The notes under the pieces are model-generated. The model saw only the letters and a program-made list of their open reading frames with translations. It was not told the DNA's origin and ran no database searches. Shown one piece after another: positions 1 through 6,707 of a DNA stretch of 36,057 nt. How positions within the stretch are numbered: position 1 is the stretch's first letter; the number at the start of each line of letters is the position of its first letter. A program made the position numbers and the translations under genes. The stretch spans positions 587 to 36,643 of the forward strand of contig CAJUMT010000010.1 in NCBI GenBank assembly GCA_910587495.1. Direction: 5' to 3'. Origin of the DNA: an uncultured Lachnospiraceae bacterium. GTDB lineage: Bacteria > Bacillota_A > Clostridia > Lachnospirales > Lachnospiraceae.

Positions 1-1582
1 TGATTTTAAGGCCGCCCGCCGCCTTTGCCTCATCATCCAGCTGAATATCCGTACCACGGCCTGCCATATTGGTGGCGATGGTAACCGCCCCATGCTGCCC
101 GGCTAATGCTACAATCTCGGCCTCGCGTTCATGAAACTTAGCGTTGAGCACTTCATGTTTGATGCCTCGTTTGGTAAGTAAACGGCTTAACTCTTCCGAG
201 GCCTCAATAGTGATTGTACCCACAAGAACCGGCTGCCCTTTCGCATGAGCCGCTTCAATGGCATTGCAGACGGCAAAAAGTTTCTCTTTTCTTGTCTTGT
301 ACACGGCGTCCTGCAGGTCCTTACGGGCCACGGGACGGTTGGTGGGAATCTCGATGACGTCCATACCGTAAATGGCGCGGAACTCCTTTTCCTCCGTCAG
401 CGCCGTACCGGTCATACCGCTTTTTTTCTTGTATTTATTAAAAAAGTTCTGGAATGTAATAGTCGCAAGGGTTTTGCTCTCTCTTTTTACTTTTACATGC
501 TCTTTCGCCTCGATGGCCTGATGCAAACCGTCTGAATAACGACGTCCCGGCATGATACGTCCGGTAAACTCGTCAACAATAAAGATCTGATCGTCCTTTA
601 CCACATAATCCTGGTCGCGGAACATCAAATTGTTGGCCCGAAGCGCCAGTTCCATATTATGCTGAATCTCCAGATTCTCCGGGTCCGCCAGATTCTCGAT
701 CTTAAAATACTGTTCTACTTTCTTAATACCGTCTGCTGTCAGATGGACGATCTTGTCCTTCTCATTGACAATAAAATCCCCCGTCTCCTCGATTTCCTCT
801 CCCATGATGGCATCCATCTTGGAAAATTCCTTGCTGGCCTCGCCTCTTTTCAGCGTGTGAGCCACATAATCACACAGCTCGTACAGCTTCGTGGATTTGC
901 CGCTTTGCCCGGAGATAATCAGAGGCGTGCGGGCTTCGTCGATAAGAATCGAGTCAATCTCGTCAATGATGGCATAATGAAGTTCCCGCTGGACAAGCTG
1001 CTCTTTGTAGATGACCATATTGTCGCGCAGATAGTCAAAGCCAAGTTCATTATTCGTAATATAGGTAATATCACAATTGTATGCTGCCCGGCGCTCCTCT
1101 TTTGTTGAACTGTTCAGCACCACGCCTACGGTCAGCCCCAGAAACTCATGCACCTTTCCCATCCAGTCCGCATCACGTCCGGCCAGATAATCGTTGACCG
1201 TAACAATGTGTACCCCTTTTCCTTCCAGGGCGTTCAGATACGCAGGAAGTGTGGATACAAGGGTCTTTCCTTCACCGGTGCGCATTTCCGCAATACGGCC
1301 CTGATGGAGTATCATCCCGCCGATCAGCTGCACTCTGTAATGTTCCATACCAAGCACACGCCTCGCCGCCTCGCGAACCGTGGCAAAAGCTTCCGCCAGC
1401 AGATCGTCCAGAGTCTCTCCATCCGCAAGCCTCTGTTTGTACTGCCTTGTCTTGTCTCTAAGTTCTTCATCGCTTAGAGCCTGGATACTCGGCCGCAGCT
1501 TTTCGATCTTATCTATGGTCGGATCGATCAGTTTCAGTTCCCGTTCGCTGTGAGTTCCGAATATTTTGTCAAATATCTTCAT
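1..1582 (-). CDS. secA: SecA preprotein translocase ATPase (partial; C-terminal part beyond left edge)
   Basis: This is the motor ATPase that pushes secretory proteins through SecYEG. The reading frame opens with an ATG at 1582, preceded by an AGGAGA ribosome site, and runs off the left edge, so about 527 N-terminal residues are present of a usual 800-900. Visible motifs are the Walker A RTGEGKT (residues 101-107), the VTVNDYLAGRD segment and the DEID box (207-210) followed by SILIDEARTPLIISG. NMAGRGTDI and other second RecA-fold motifs lie near the left edge. HPF lies immediately upstream, the usual order in Firmicutes (hpf-secA-prfB). A strong promoter sits in the gap between them. The identification is secure; the C-terminal zinc or SecB-binding tail cannot be seen. 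Confidence 0.97.
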   Translation of the reverse strand, partial: MKIFDKIFGTHSERELKLIDPTIDKIEKLRPSIQALSDEELRDKTRQYKQRLADGETLDDLLAEAFATVREAARRVLGMEHYRVQLIGGMILHQGRIAEMRTGEGKTLVSTLPAYLNALEGKGVHIVTVNDYLAGRDADWMGKVHEFLGLTVGVVLNSSTKEERRAAYNCDITYITNNELGFDYLRDNMVIYKEQLVQRELHYAIIDEIDSILIDEARTPLIISGQSGKSTKLYELCDYVAHTLKRGEASKEFSKMDAIMGEEIEETGDFIVNEKDKIVHLTADGIKKVEQYFKIENLADPENLEIQHNMELALRANNLMFRDQDYVVKDDQIFIVDEFTGRIMPGRRYSDGLHQAIEAKEHVKVKRESKTLATITFQNFFNKYKKKSGMTGTALTEEKEFRAIYGMDVIEIPTNRPVARKDLQDAVYKTRKEKLFAVCNAIEAAHAKGQPVLVGTITIEASEELSRLLTKRGIKHEVLNAKFHEREAEIVALAGQHGAVTIATNMAGRGTDIQLDDEAKAAGGLKI

Positions 1583-1618
1583 GCTACTCTCCTATCCATC
1601 GAAAACTAATTGCACCTC

Positions 1619-1646
1619 ATTATAACATAGATACGGGATTTGGCAA
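1619..1646 (-). promoter_or_regulatory. secA promoter (sigma-A type)
   Basis: On the minus strand, TTGCCA (-35, 1641-1646) and TATAAT (-10, 1619-1624) are 16 bp apart. A TG one base upstream of the -10 makes it extended. The match is 5/6 and 6/6 to consensus. The -35 lies in the loop and descending arm of the hairpin that follows hpf, so the promoter and the presumed hpf terminator share DNA. Confidence 0.75.
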
Positions 1647-1662
1647 ATGCCAAATCCCGTAT
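1631..1662 (-). terminator. Perfect 14-bp hairpin downstream of hpf
   Basis: The arms at 1631-1644 and 1649-1662 are exactly complementary, with a 4-base loop. It lies 45 bp past the hpf stop and before secA. On the minus strand an A-tract precedes the stem, but the bases after it are not a clean U-run, so termination may be weak. On the plus strand a T-rich stretch follows. It is most likely the hpf terminator, or a partial read-through device into secA. Confidence 0.6.
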
Positions 1663-1706
1663 TTTTCATTTCGATGCGCAAAAATACCATAAAAGACAAG
1701 GCTTTT

Positions 1707-2231
1707 TTATAAATCCGGTTCCATAATACCGTAAGTGCCTCCCTTTCTTTTATAAACCACATTGATCTCGTCCGTCTCCGCGTTGACAAAAGCGAAGAAA
1801 CTGTGACCCAGCAATTCCATCTGTACGCAGGCGTCTTCCGGATACATGGGCTTGATGTCAAATTTCTTCGTCCGGATGATTTTGACTTCCTGATCTTCCG
1901 AATCTTTCTCCATAAACTCTTTCTGGAAATTGCCGCCGCCCTGATGTCTTGCAATCAGCTTATTCTTATACTTGCGAAGCTGACGCTCGATGACTTCCTC
2001 CACCAGATCAATCGACACATACATATCAGTGCTGGACTGCTCCGAACGGATAATGTTTCCCTTGACAGGAATCGTCACTTCAATCTTCTGACGCTCTTTC
2101 TCCACGCTCAGGGTTACATGTACTTCCGTATCGGAAGTAAAATAGCGTTCCAGCTTTCCTAACTTCTCCGTCACTGCTGAACGCAGTCCGTCTGTAATGT
2201 CGATATTCTTTCCGCTGATGATGTAACGCAT
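1707..2231 (-). CDS. hpf: Long-form ribosome hibernation promoting factor
   Basis: A 174-aa protein matching the long HPF family, which dimerises 70S ribosomes into inactive 100S particles in stationary phase. The N-terminal S30AE domain (about residues 1-100) begins MRYIISGKNIDITDGLRSAV. A charged linker around residues 100-125 leads to the C-terminal dimerisation domain, containing IKPMYPEDACVQMELLGHSF and ending NVVYKRKGGTYGIMEPDL. The domain content distinguishes it from short HPF/YfiA. The start has an AGGAG site at good spacing. It has its own candidate promoter reaching back into the 3' end of hisA, and secA follows. Identification is secure; conditions of expression are not shown by the sequence. 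Confidence 0.95.
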   Translation of the reverse strand: MRYIISGKNIDITDGLRSAVTEKLGKLERYFTSDTEVHVTLSVEKERQKIEVTIPVKGNIIRSEQSSTDMYVSIDLVEEVIERQLRKYKNKLIARHQGGGNFQKEFMEKDSEDQEVKIIRTKKFDIKPMYPEDACVQMELLGHSFFAFVNAETDEINVVYKRKGGTYGIMEPDL

Positions 2232-2261
2232 AGAATCACACTCCTTTGCTTTTTTGTTTAT

Positions 2262-2290
2262 ATCATATCATTTTCCGGGCGGTTCCGCAA
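2262..2290 (-). promoter_or_regulatory. Candidate hpf promoter
   Basis: On the minus strand, TTGCGG (2285-2290) and TATGAT (2262-2267) are separated by 17 bp, with an extended-minus-10 TG. The -35 lies inside the last codons of hisA, which suggests hpf can be transcribed independently of hisA. The -35 matches only 3/6 bases. Confidence 0.5.
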
Positions 2291-3056
2291 TAAATTTTAG
2301 TACTTTTTCATAATTCATGGTGCCGCCGAAAAGATCCAGGGCGCTGCCGATCGTCACATGCAGCCGACCCTTTCCCAATTTCTTTAAAAGCCGCAGATCC
2401 TCATAGCTGCTCACGCCTCCTGCATAAACCACAGGAAGTCCTTCCCAGCTCCCCAGAAGCTCTGCCAGGGGCGCCTCGATGCCCCGTGCTTTTCCTTCCA
2501 CATCCACAGCATGCACCAGAAATTCCCCGCAGTGTTCTGCCAGTTCGGACAGGACAGACAAGGATATCTTCACCGTCGTAAACCTCTGCCAGCGGTCAGT
2601 GACGATATAATAGTCGTCTCCCTTTCTTCTGCAGCTCACGTCCAGTACCAGACGCTCTTTTCCCACAACCGCTTTCAGTTTCAACAGATTATCCCAATTT
2701 ATCTGTCCGTCTTTAAATACATAAGAGGTGACAATCACATGGCTGGCGCCCGCATCCAAATAACCCGGCGCATTATCCGCCCGAATGCCTCCGCCCACCT
2801 GCAGGCCGCCCGGATAAGCCTCAAGAGCCAACAATGCCTGCTGCCTGGTCGCTTCAAAATATTCGGAACCTTCTTTGTTCAGCAGGATAATATGGCCGCC
2901 CTTTATACCATTCCTTTTATAAAGTTCTGCATAAAAAGCCGCATCCTGCCCGGAAACAAAATTTTCCTCCGCCAAATTGCTGTCATCTCTCAGAGTTCCC
3001 CCTACGATCTGTTTTACTTTTCCGTTATGTATATCAATGCATGGACGAAACTCCAT
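2268..3056 (-). CDS. hisA: Eukaryotic-type HisA (ProFAR isomerase)
   Basis: A 262-aa (beta/alpha)8 protein that fits 5-ProFAR isomerase, step four of histidine synthesis. Its sequence follows the fungal/plant HIS6 form rather than ordinary bacterial HisA. Diagnostic pieces shared with yeast His6 as I remember it are CIDIHNGKVKQIVGGTL near the N-terminus, LQVGGGI, HVIVTSYVF, LVLDVSCR, FLVHAVDVEG, VVYAGG, and a terminal GSALDLFGG. Asp8 corresponds to the N-terminal catalytic acid, and the Asp in HAVDVEG probably to the second. No other his genes are nearby, so it sits outside a histidine operon. The start has an AGGGG site about 10 bases upstream. Family assignment is strong by memory-based comparison; activity is inferred. 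Confidence 0.88.
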   Translation of the reverse strand: MEFRPCIDIHNGKVKQIVGGTLRDDSNLAEENFVSGQDAAFYAELYKRNGIKGGHIILLNKEGSEYFEATRQQALLALEAYPGGLQVGGGIRADNAPGYLDAGASHVIVTSYVFKDGQINWDNLLKLKAVVGKERLVLDVSCRRKGDDYYIVTDRWQRFTTVKISLSVLSELAEHCGEFLVHAVDVEGKARGIEAPLAELLGSWEGLPVVYAGGVSSYEDLRLLKKLGKGRLHVTIGSALDLFGGTMNYEKVLKFIAEPPGK

Positions 3057-3084
3057 CTGTATGTACCCCTTCTTCTGCCGTTTT

Positions 3085-3111
3085 AAAAAAGAGCGCTGCT
3101 ATACGCAGCGC
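3085..3111 (-). terminator. Rho-independent terminator after the lipoprotein gene
   Basis: A 7-bp GC-only stem (GCGCTGC at 3093-3099, GCAGCGC at 3105-3111) with a 5-base loop is followed on the minus strand by six T residues (3085-3090). It lies 16 bp past the lipoprotein stop and just ahead of hisA. Confidence 0.85.
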
Positions 3112-3126
3112 CCTTTGGGTCTTTTG

Positions 3127-3483
3127 CTACGGTGCCACTGTGTCGTCTTCAACGCCGTCGCCGTCCGCGTCCATTCCATCTCCTCCGGTCACGTCATTGA
3201 CCAGGTCGTCCACCACGTCGTCGGAATCCTGACCGATCTGCTCTAACAGACCGTCGCCATCCACATCCGTATGGTCATAGACCCCGTCCCCGTCCGTGTC
3301 AAAAAGGATATCGTCAATGTTTGTGCCATTGCCGCCTGTATCCCCTTCGCCGGTTCCATCCGCTGCAGTGCCGTTTCCGGTATCATCTGGGGCGACGTCG
3401 TTCTTCGAGCTGCCACATGCAGTGACAAAAAGCAGTGTCACCAGTAACAGCATGCCAATACAATACTTCTTTAACTGTTTCAT
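3127..3483 (-). CDS. Small Asp/Gly-rich lipoprotein with calcium-binding-like loops
   Basis: A 118-aa predicted lipoprotein. A Lys-containing start and a hydrophobic stretch (about 7-20) lead to the lipobox VTAC, with Cys23 as the likely lipidated residue. The mature part is strongly acidic and Gly/Thr/Asn-rich. It carries three D-x-D-x-D-G-type loops: DTDGDGVYD (62-70), DVDGDGLLE (73-81) and DADGDGVED (105-113). These resemble calcium loops of thrombospondin type 3 or dockerin/EF-hand proteins. No enzymatic domain is visible. An AGGAGAG site precedes the ATG, and its own terminator follows. I do not recognise a named family; calcium binding at the cell surface is an inference from the loops. 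Confidence 0.8.
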   Translation of the reverse strand: MKQLKKYCIGMLLLVTLLFVTACGSSKNDVAPDDTGNGTAADGTGEGDTGGNGTNIDDILFDTDGDGVYDHTDVDGDGLLEQIGQDSDDVVDDLVNDVTGGDGMDADGDGVEDDTVAP

Positions 3484-3594
3484 AAATGTCTCTCCTTTTA
3501 ATTAAAATTAAAGATGCAAAACAGTGTTTGACCTGCTGTTACTAATATGGACAATTTCATTTTATTTATTCTGTTTTTTTTAATTTTATAAAGA

Positions 3595-4359
3595 TTAACC
3601 CTGCGCTTCTATAACATCGGACATTTCATAGTATCCCGGCTGCTTCCCTGCCAGAAATTTAGCCGCCTGCACGGCGCCTTTTCCGAAAATTGCCCGGGAG
3701 TAAGCCCTGTGGCTGAAAGTAATGACCTCATCTGTTCCGGCGAAAATCACGTCGTGGTCTCCCACGATGGTGCCTCCGCGCACAGCGCTGATGCCGATTT
3801 CTTTTTCATCCCTCTTCTGGCGCTGGGTGCTTCTGTCATACTTATAGGTATACGATCCGTCCAACGCCTCGTTGAGAGAATCTGCAAGCGCTATAGCTGT
3901 CCCGCTGGGCGCATCCAGCTTTCTGTTATGATGCTTTTCCACAATCTCCATGTCAAAGCCCGCAGGAGCTAAAACCTTCGCAGCGTCTTTTAAAAGTTTT
4001 AAAAGCAGATTTACCCCTAAAGACATGTTGGCAGATTTTAAAACAGCCACTTTAGTACCGGCCTCTTTGACCGCCTCTAACTGTTCCTCTGAAAGCCCTG
4101 TCGTGCAAAGTACCATGGGAATACCTCTCTCCACGCCGAACTTCAAAAGTCCGTCCACAGCTTTAGCGGAAGAAAAATCAATAATTACATCTGCTTCCAC
4201 ATGGCAGTCCTGTGGGTTCGTATATACAGGATAATCCTTATCCTTATTGTCTGACAAATCGATGCCTGCTACTGCCTCGATTTCTGTATCTTCTTTGATC
4301 AGATCGCTGATCACACGGCCCATATAGCCGTTACATCCATGTATGATTGCCCTGACCAT
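3595..4359 (-). CDS. dapB: 4-hydroxy-tetrahydrodipicolinate reductase
   Basis: A 254-aa DapB, which reduces hydroxy-tetrahydrodipicolinate with NAD(P)H in the lysine/diaminopimelate pathway. The N-terminal Rossmann fold carries HGCNGYMG (7-14). The active-site segment is EKHHNRKLDAPSGTA (141-155), in which His143 and Lys147 match the family's catalytic pair. Its ATG overlaps the dapA TGA by one base (TGATG), a classical arrangement for translational coupling. No clear terminator hairpin is visible in the 110-bp AT-rich gap downstream. Length and motifs are normal. Confidence 0.96.
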   Translation of the reverse strand: MVRAIIHGCNGYMGRVISDLIKEDTEIEAVAGIDLSDNKDKDYPVYTNPQDCHVEADVIIDFSSAKAVDGLLKFGVERGIPMVLCTTGLSEEQLEAVKEAGTKVAVLKSANMSLGVNLLLKLLKDAAKVLAPAGFDMEIVEKHHNRKLDAPSGTAIALADSLNEALDGSYTYKYDRSTQRQKRDEKEIGISAVRGGTIVGDHDVIFAGTDEVITFSHRAYSRAIFGKGAVQAAKFLAGKQPGYYEMSDVIEAQG

Positions 4360-5258
4360 CAGTTTTCTCCTTTTGCCTTGATGCCGAAATCCTTCATGGC
4401 TTGCCGAAGCTTTTCTTTATGTTCTTCTTCCATAGGAGTCAGCGGCATCCGAAGAGGACCCGCCTCCCATCCCAGCATGTTCAAGGCCTCTTTAACCGGG
4501 ATCGGATTCACTTCACAGAAAAGACTTTCAATCAGCGGAAGAGCTTTTAGCTGAAGCTCGCGGCTGCCTGCCACATCTCCTTCCATAAACTTTGCCACGA
4601 TATCATGGGTCTCTCTCGGCGCAATATTTGAAAGAACTGAGATCACGCCTTTTCCTCCCAGCGACAGAAGCGGCACAATCTGGTCGTCGTTGCCGGAATA
4701 GATGTCCAACGCGTCCCCCGCAAGCTGCGCAATCTTCGCCACCTGGGAAATATTACCGCTGGCTTCTTTTACAGCAACGATATTCTCCACATTATGGGCA
4801 AGATAAGCAATGGTTTCCGGCGTGATATTGACGCCCGTACGCCCTTGTATGTTATACAGGATGACCGGAATTTTCACAGAATTGGCAACCTTTGTAAAAT
4901 GGGAGATCAATCCCTTCTGGGTTGCTTTGTTGTAATAGGGACTTACCAGCAAAAGCGCGTCCGCCCCGAACTTTTCCGCCTCTTTAGACAGATAGACCGC
5001 AGTCTCCGTGCAATTAGAACCCGTACCTGCAACAACCGGCACCCTGTGCGCCACTTTTTCCACTGTAAAACGGATCGCTTCAAGATGCTCCTCATGGCTC
5101 AGCGTAGACGCCTCCCCTGTGGTGCCGCAAATAATAATACTGTCTGTTCCATTCGCAATCTGATACTCCAGAAGCTCATGAAGCTTTGGATAGTTCACTT
5201 CTCCTGTCTCTGTCATAGGAGTGACAATCGCAACTCCTGCGCCTGTAAAAATTGACAT
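4359..5258 (-). CDS. dapA: 4-hydroxy-tetrahydrodipicolinate synthase
   Basis: A 299-aa DapA, condensing pyruvate and aspartate semialdehyde at the lysine/DAP branch point. GTTGE (45-49) is the substrate-binding loop. Lys164 in VAVKEASGN is the Schiff-base lysine, and the ILYNIQGRTG segment holds the catalytic tyrosine (the common form is YNVPGRT, so IQ replaces VP). The chosen start, ATG at 5258, has a perfect GGAGGAG site. The frame remains open upstream to 5342, but that extension would run into the upstream adenosyltransferase gene. The gene is coupled to dapB. The 41-bp leader is too short for a lysine riboswitch. Confidence 0.96.
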   Translation of the reverse strand: MSIFTGAGVAIVTPMTETGEVNYPKLHELLEYQIANGTDSIIICGTTGEASTLSHEEHLEAIRFTVEKVAHRVPVVAGTGSNCTETAVYLSKEAEKFGADALLLVSPYYNKATQKGLISHFTKVANSVKIPVILYNIQGRTGVNITPETIAYLAHNVENIVAVKEASGNISQVAKIAQLAGDALDIYSGNDDQIVPLLSLGGKGVISVLSNIAPRETHDIVAKFMEGDVAGSRELQLKALPLIESLFCEVNPIPVKEALNMLGWEAGPLRMPLTPMEEEHKEKLRQAMKDFGIKAKGEN

Positions 5259-5299
5259 AATTTCTCCTCCTGGTAGTCTTTTGTTTAGTATATGGATAC

Positions 5300-5788
5300 T
5301 TACTCTTTCAGTGCAGATATCTGATAAACGCCGTCGGCCCACTCCATAATCTCAGGGCAAAGCCGGATGCCTGTAAAGATAAGCTCTGTACCTTCAGATG
5401 CTTCTTTAAGAAGCGCATGGATATCTTCCAGATTGACAATCCCATGCTCCAAAAGTCCCAGGATCTCGTCCAATATCAGTACATCGCACTCGCCGGTAGC
5501 CAGCACTTTCTTGGCAAAACACATACCGCTTTTCATATTCAGTATTTCTTCTTCCTGTTCCTGTACGGCCAGGTCCTCAAAAGCCGCCTCCCTGCGTTGA
5601 AAACGGAACAGCTTGATCTCAGGCTCCAGCCGCTTTACAAAACTTAATTCCTCCGGCTGACGTCCTTTCAAAAACTGTACGATAAAAACCGACCTGCCTT
5701 TGCTGGCTTCTTTGATCGCCTGCCCTATGGCTGCCGTCGTCTTACCTTTACCGCTTCCAAAATAAACCTGTAATGTTATCCCATTCAT
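5300..5788 (-). CDS. cobO: Corrinoid adenosyltransferase (CobA/CobO/BtuR type)
   Basis: A 162-aa P-loop protein of the CobA/CobO/BtuR family, which transfers the adenosyl group of ATP to reduced corrinoid to make coenzyme-form B12. The P-loop is GSGKGKTT (11-18), the family's distinctive GKGKTT form. VLILDEI later in the chain is the Walker B-like strand. It lacks the N-terminal helix of enteric BtuR, as do many Firmicute versions. The start is uncertain. ATG 5788 fits family lengths and has a GGGG site. A TTG at 5821 with a GAGGA site would add 11 residues. No other cobalamin genes lie nearby, and no B12 riboswitch is recognisable upstream. Confidence 0.85.
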   Translation of the reverse strand: MNGITLQVYFGSGKGKTTAAIGQAIKEASKGRSVFIVQFLKGRQPEELSFVKRLEPEIKLFRFQRREAAFEDLAVQEQEEEILNMKSGMCFAKKVLATGECDVLILDEILGLLEHGIVNLEDIHALLKEASEGTELIFTGIRLCPEIMEWADGVYQISALKE

Positions 5789-5842
5789 AGAAGTATCCCC
5801 ACATTCCCGAACATGAAACAAAAAAATCCTCTGTATTTGTCT

Positions 5843-5871
5843 ATCTTACACTAGCCTTGGAAGAAATGCAA
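5843..5871 (-). promoter_or_regulatory. Candidate promoter for the corrinoid adenosyltransferase
   Basis: On the minus strand, TTGCAT (5866-5871) and TAAGAT (5843-5848) are 17 bp apart. It lies in the gap between the SSB-like gene and the adenosyltransferase gene. Predicted transcription would start near 5836, upstream of both possible start codons. Confidence 0.45.
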
Positions 5872-5874
5872 GTT

Positions 5875-6501
5875 TTAATCCAGATATTCCAGCTTACTTA
5901 CGGATACTTCATAGGCAACTCTGCGCTCGCTTTCCTCCTCATCTATCTTTTTCATGTACTCGCGGCTCTGGATTCTGCCCCAGATCTGCGTATGGCCGCC
6001 CACCTCAAATCCAGACGCAAACCGGGCATTTCTTCCCCAACAGATACATGGAATATAATCTGATTTTCCGTAGGGCCGGTTTACCGCCAGAAGGATGTCC
6101 GCGATTTCTCTGCCAAGAGGCGTCTTTCTGTAGACCGGCATCTTACAAATAAAGCCGTCCAAAAAGATCTGGTTGGTCTTGGCATTCTCCACTTCTTCTT
6201 CAATAAATTCCAATTCCCTTACAAACACGGATAACACCAGCCTGTTCTTTTTTTCCTCGTGGCGATTGTAAGACCGGAACTGCCCGGCGGCGCGAATATA
6301 CAACCCCCGGTAATCCTCGTTTACGTCGATCAGCCTCTCGGAAATCATCAAGGGTATCACGTCGCAGGAATCACTCAGCCGTTTTACCGATACATTCAAC
6401 ATATAGAAGCCTTCCCCAAAGACTTCGTGGCTGAAAGAAAAGTCTGACACGACCTCTCCTACGATGGACACCTGGTTGTTTTCAATTATCTTATCTGACA
6501 T
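5875..6501 (-). CDS. SSB-like protein with two OB folds
   Basis: A 208-aa protein. The second half (about 110-208) resembles bacterial single-stranded DNA-binding protein. Landmarks are NQIFLDGFICK, the LLAVNRPYGKSDYIPCICWGRNA block (135-157) and GRIQSREY (175-182). The first half (about 8-105) looks like a second, more divergent OB fold with VSIVGEVVSDFSFS and YIRAAGQFRSY. The chain ends KLEYLD, without the acidic DDDIPF-type tip by which canonical SSB recruits partners. The start ATG 6501 has a GGGAG site; the frame stays open to 6588 but without a ribosome site there. It is divergent from typA. Nucleic-acid binding is likely; the biological role is unknown. Confidence 0.8.
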   Translation of the reverse strand: MSDKIIENNQVSIVGEVVSDFSFSHEVFGEGFYMLNVSVKRLSDSCDVIPLMISERLIDVNEDYRGLYIRAAGQFRSYNRHEEKKNRLVLSVFVRELEFIEEEVENAKTNQIFLDGFICKMPVYRKTPLGREIADILLAVNRPYGKSDYIPCICWGRNARFASGFEVGGHTQIWGRIQSREYMKKIDEEESERRVAYEVSVSKLEYLD

Positions 6502-6622
6502 AATTTTGTTCTCCCTTCTCTTTGACGAAGTGTCTCTTCTCGTATTTTGTCTATAAAATATATTCAGCGTTTCTCCCAAATATTCCAAAAAAAATATAAA
6601 ATATTCAAATTTAATAAAATAC

Positions 6623-6650
6623 TTGTTTTCCTGGGAAAATATGATACACT
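6623..6650 (+). promoter_or_regulatory. Candidate typA promoter
   Basis: TTGTTT (6623-6628) and TACACT (6645-6650) are 16 bp apart, about 57 bp before the typA ATG. It lies in the 206-bp AT-rich divergent region between the SSB-like gene and typA. I saw no riboswitch-like structure in that region. Confidence 0.4.
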
Positions 6651-6707
6651 ATTAGTTTTGTAAGACATATAAATCCAATCCATACAAAAATAATGAGGTT
6701 TTTAATC

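Noticed and set aside
3484..3594. Terminator after dapB or promoter of the lipoprotein gene
   Set aside because: The region is AT-rich, but I found no stem with a T-run and no convincing -35/-10 pair.
5259..5299. Lysine riboswitch ahead of dapA
   Set aside because: The gap is only 41 bp and shows no conserved structure.
5259..5342. N-terminal extension of dapA to 5342
   Set aside because: It would overlap the adenosyltransferase gene by 43 bp and skip the perfect ribosome site at the ATG at 5258.
5789..5874. Cobalamin riboswitch ahead of the adenosyltransferase
   Set aside because: The region is 86 bp, too short, and no B12-box-like sequence is visible.
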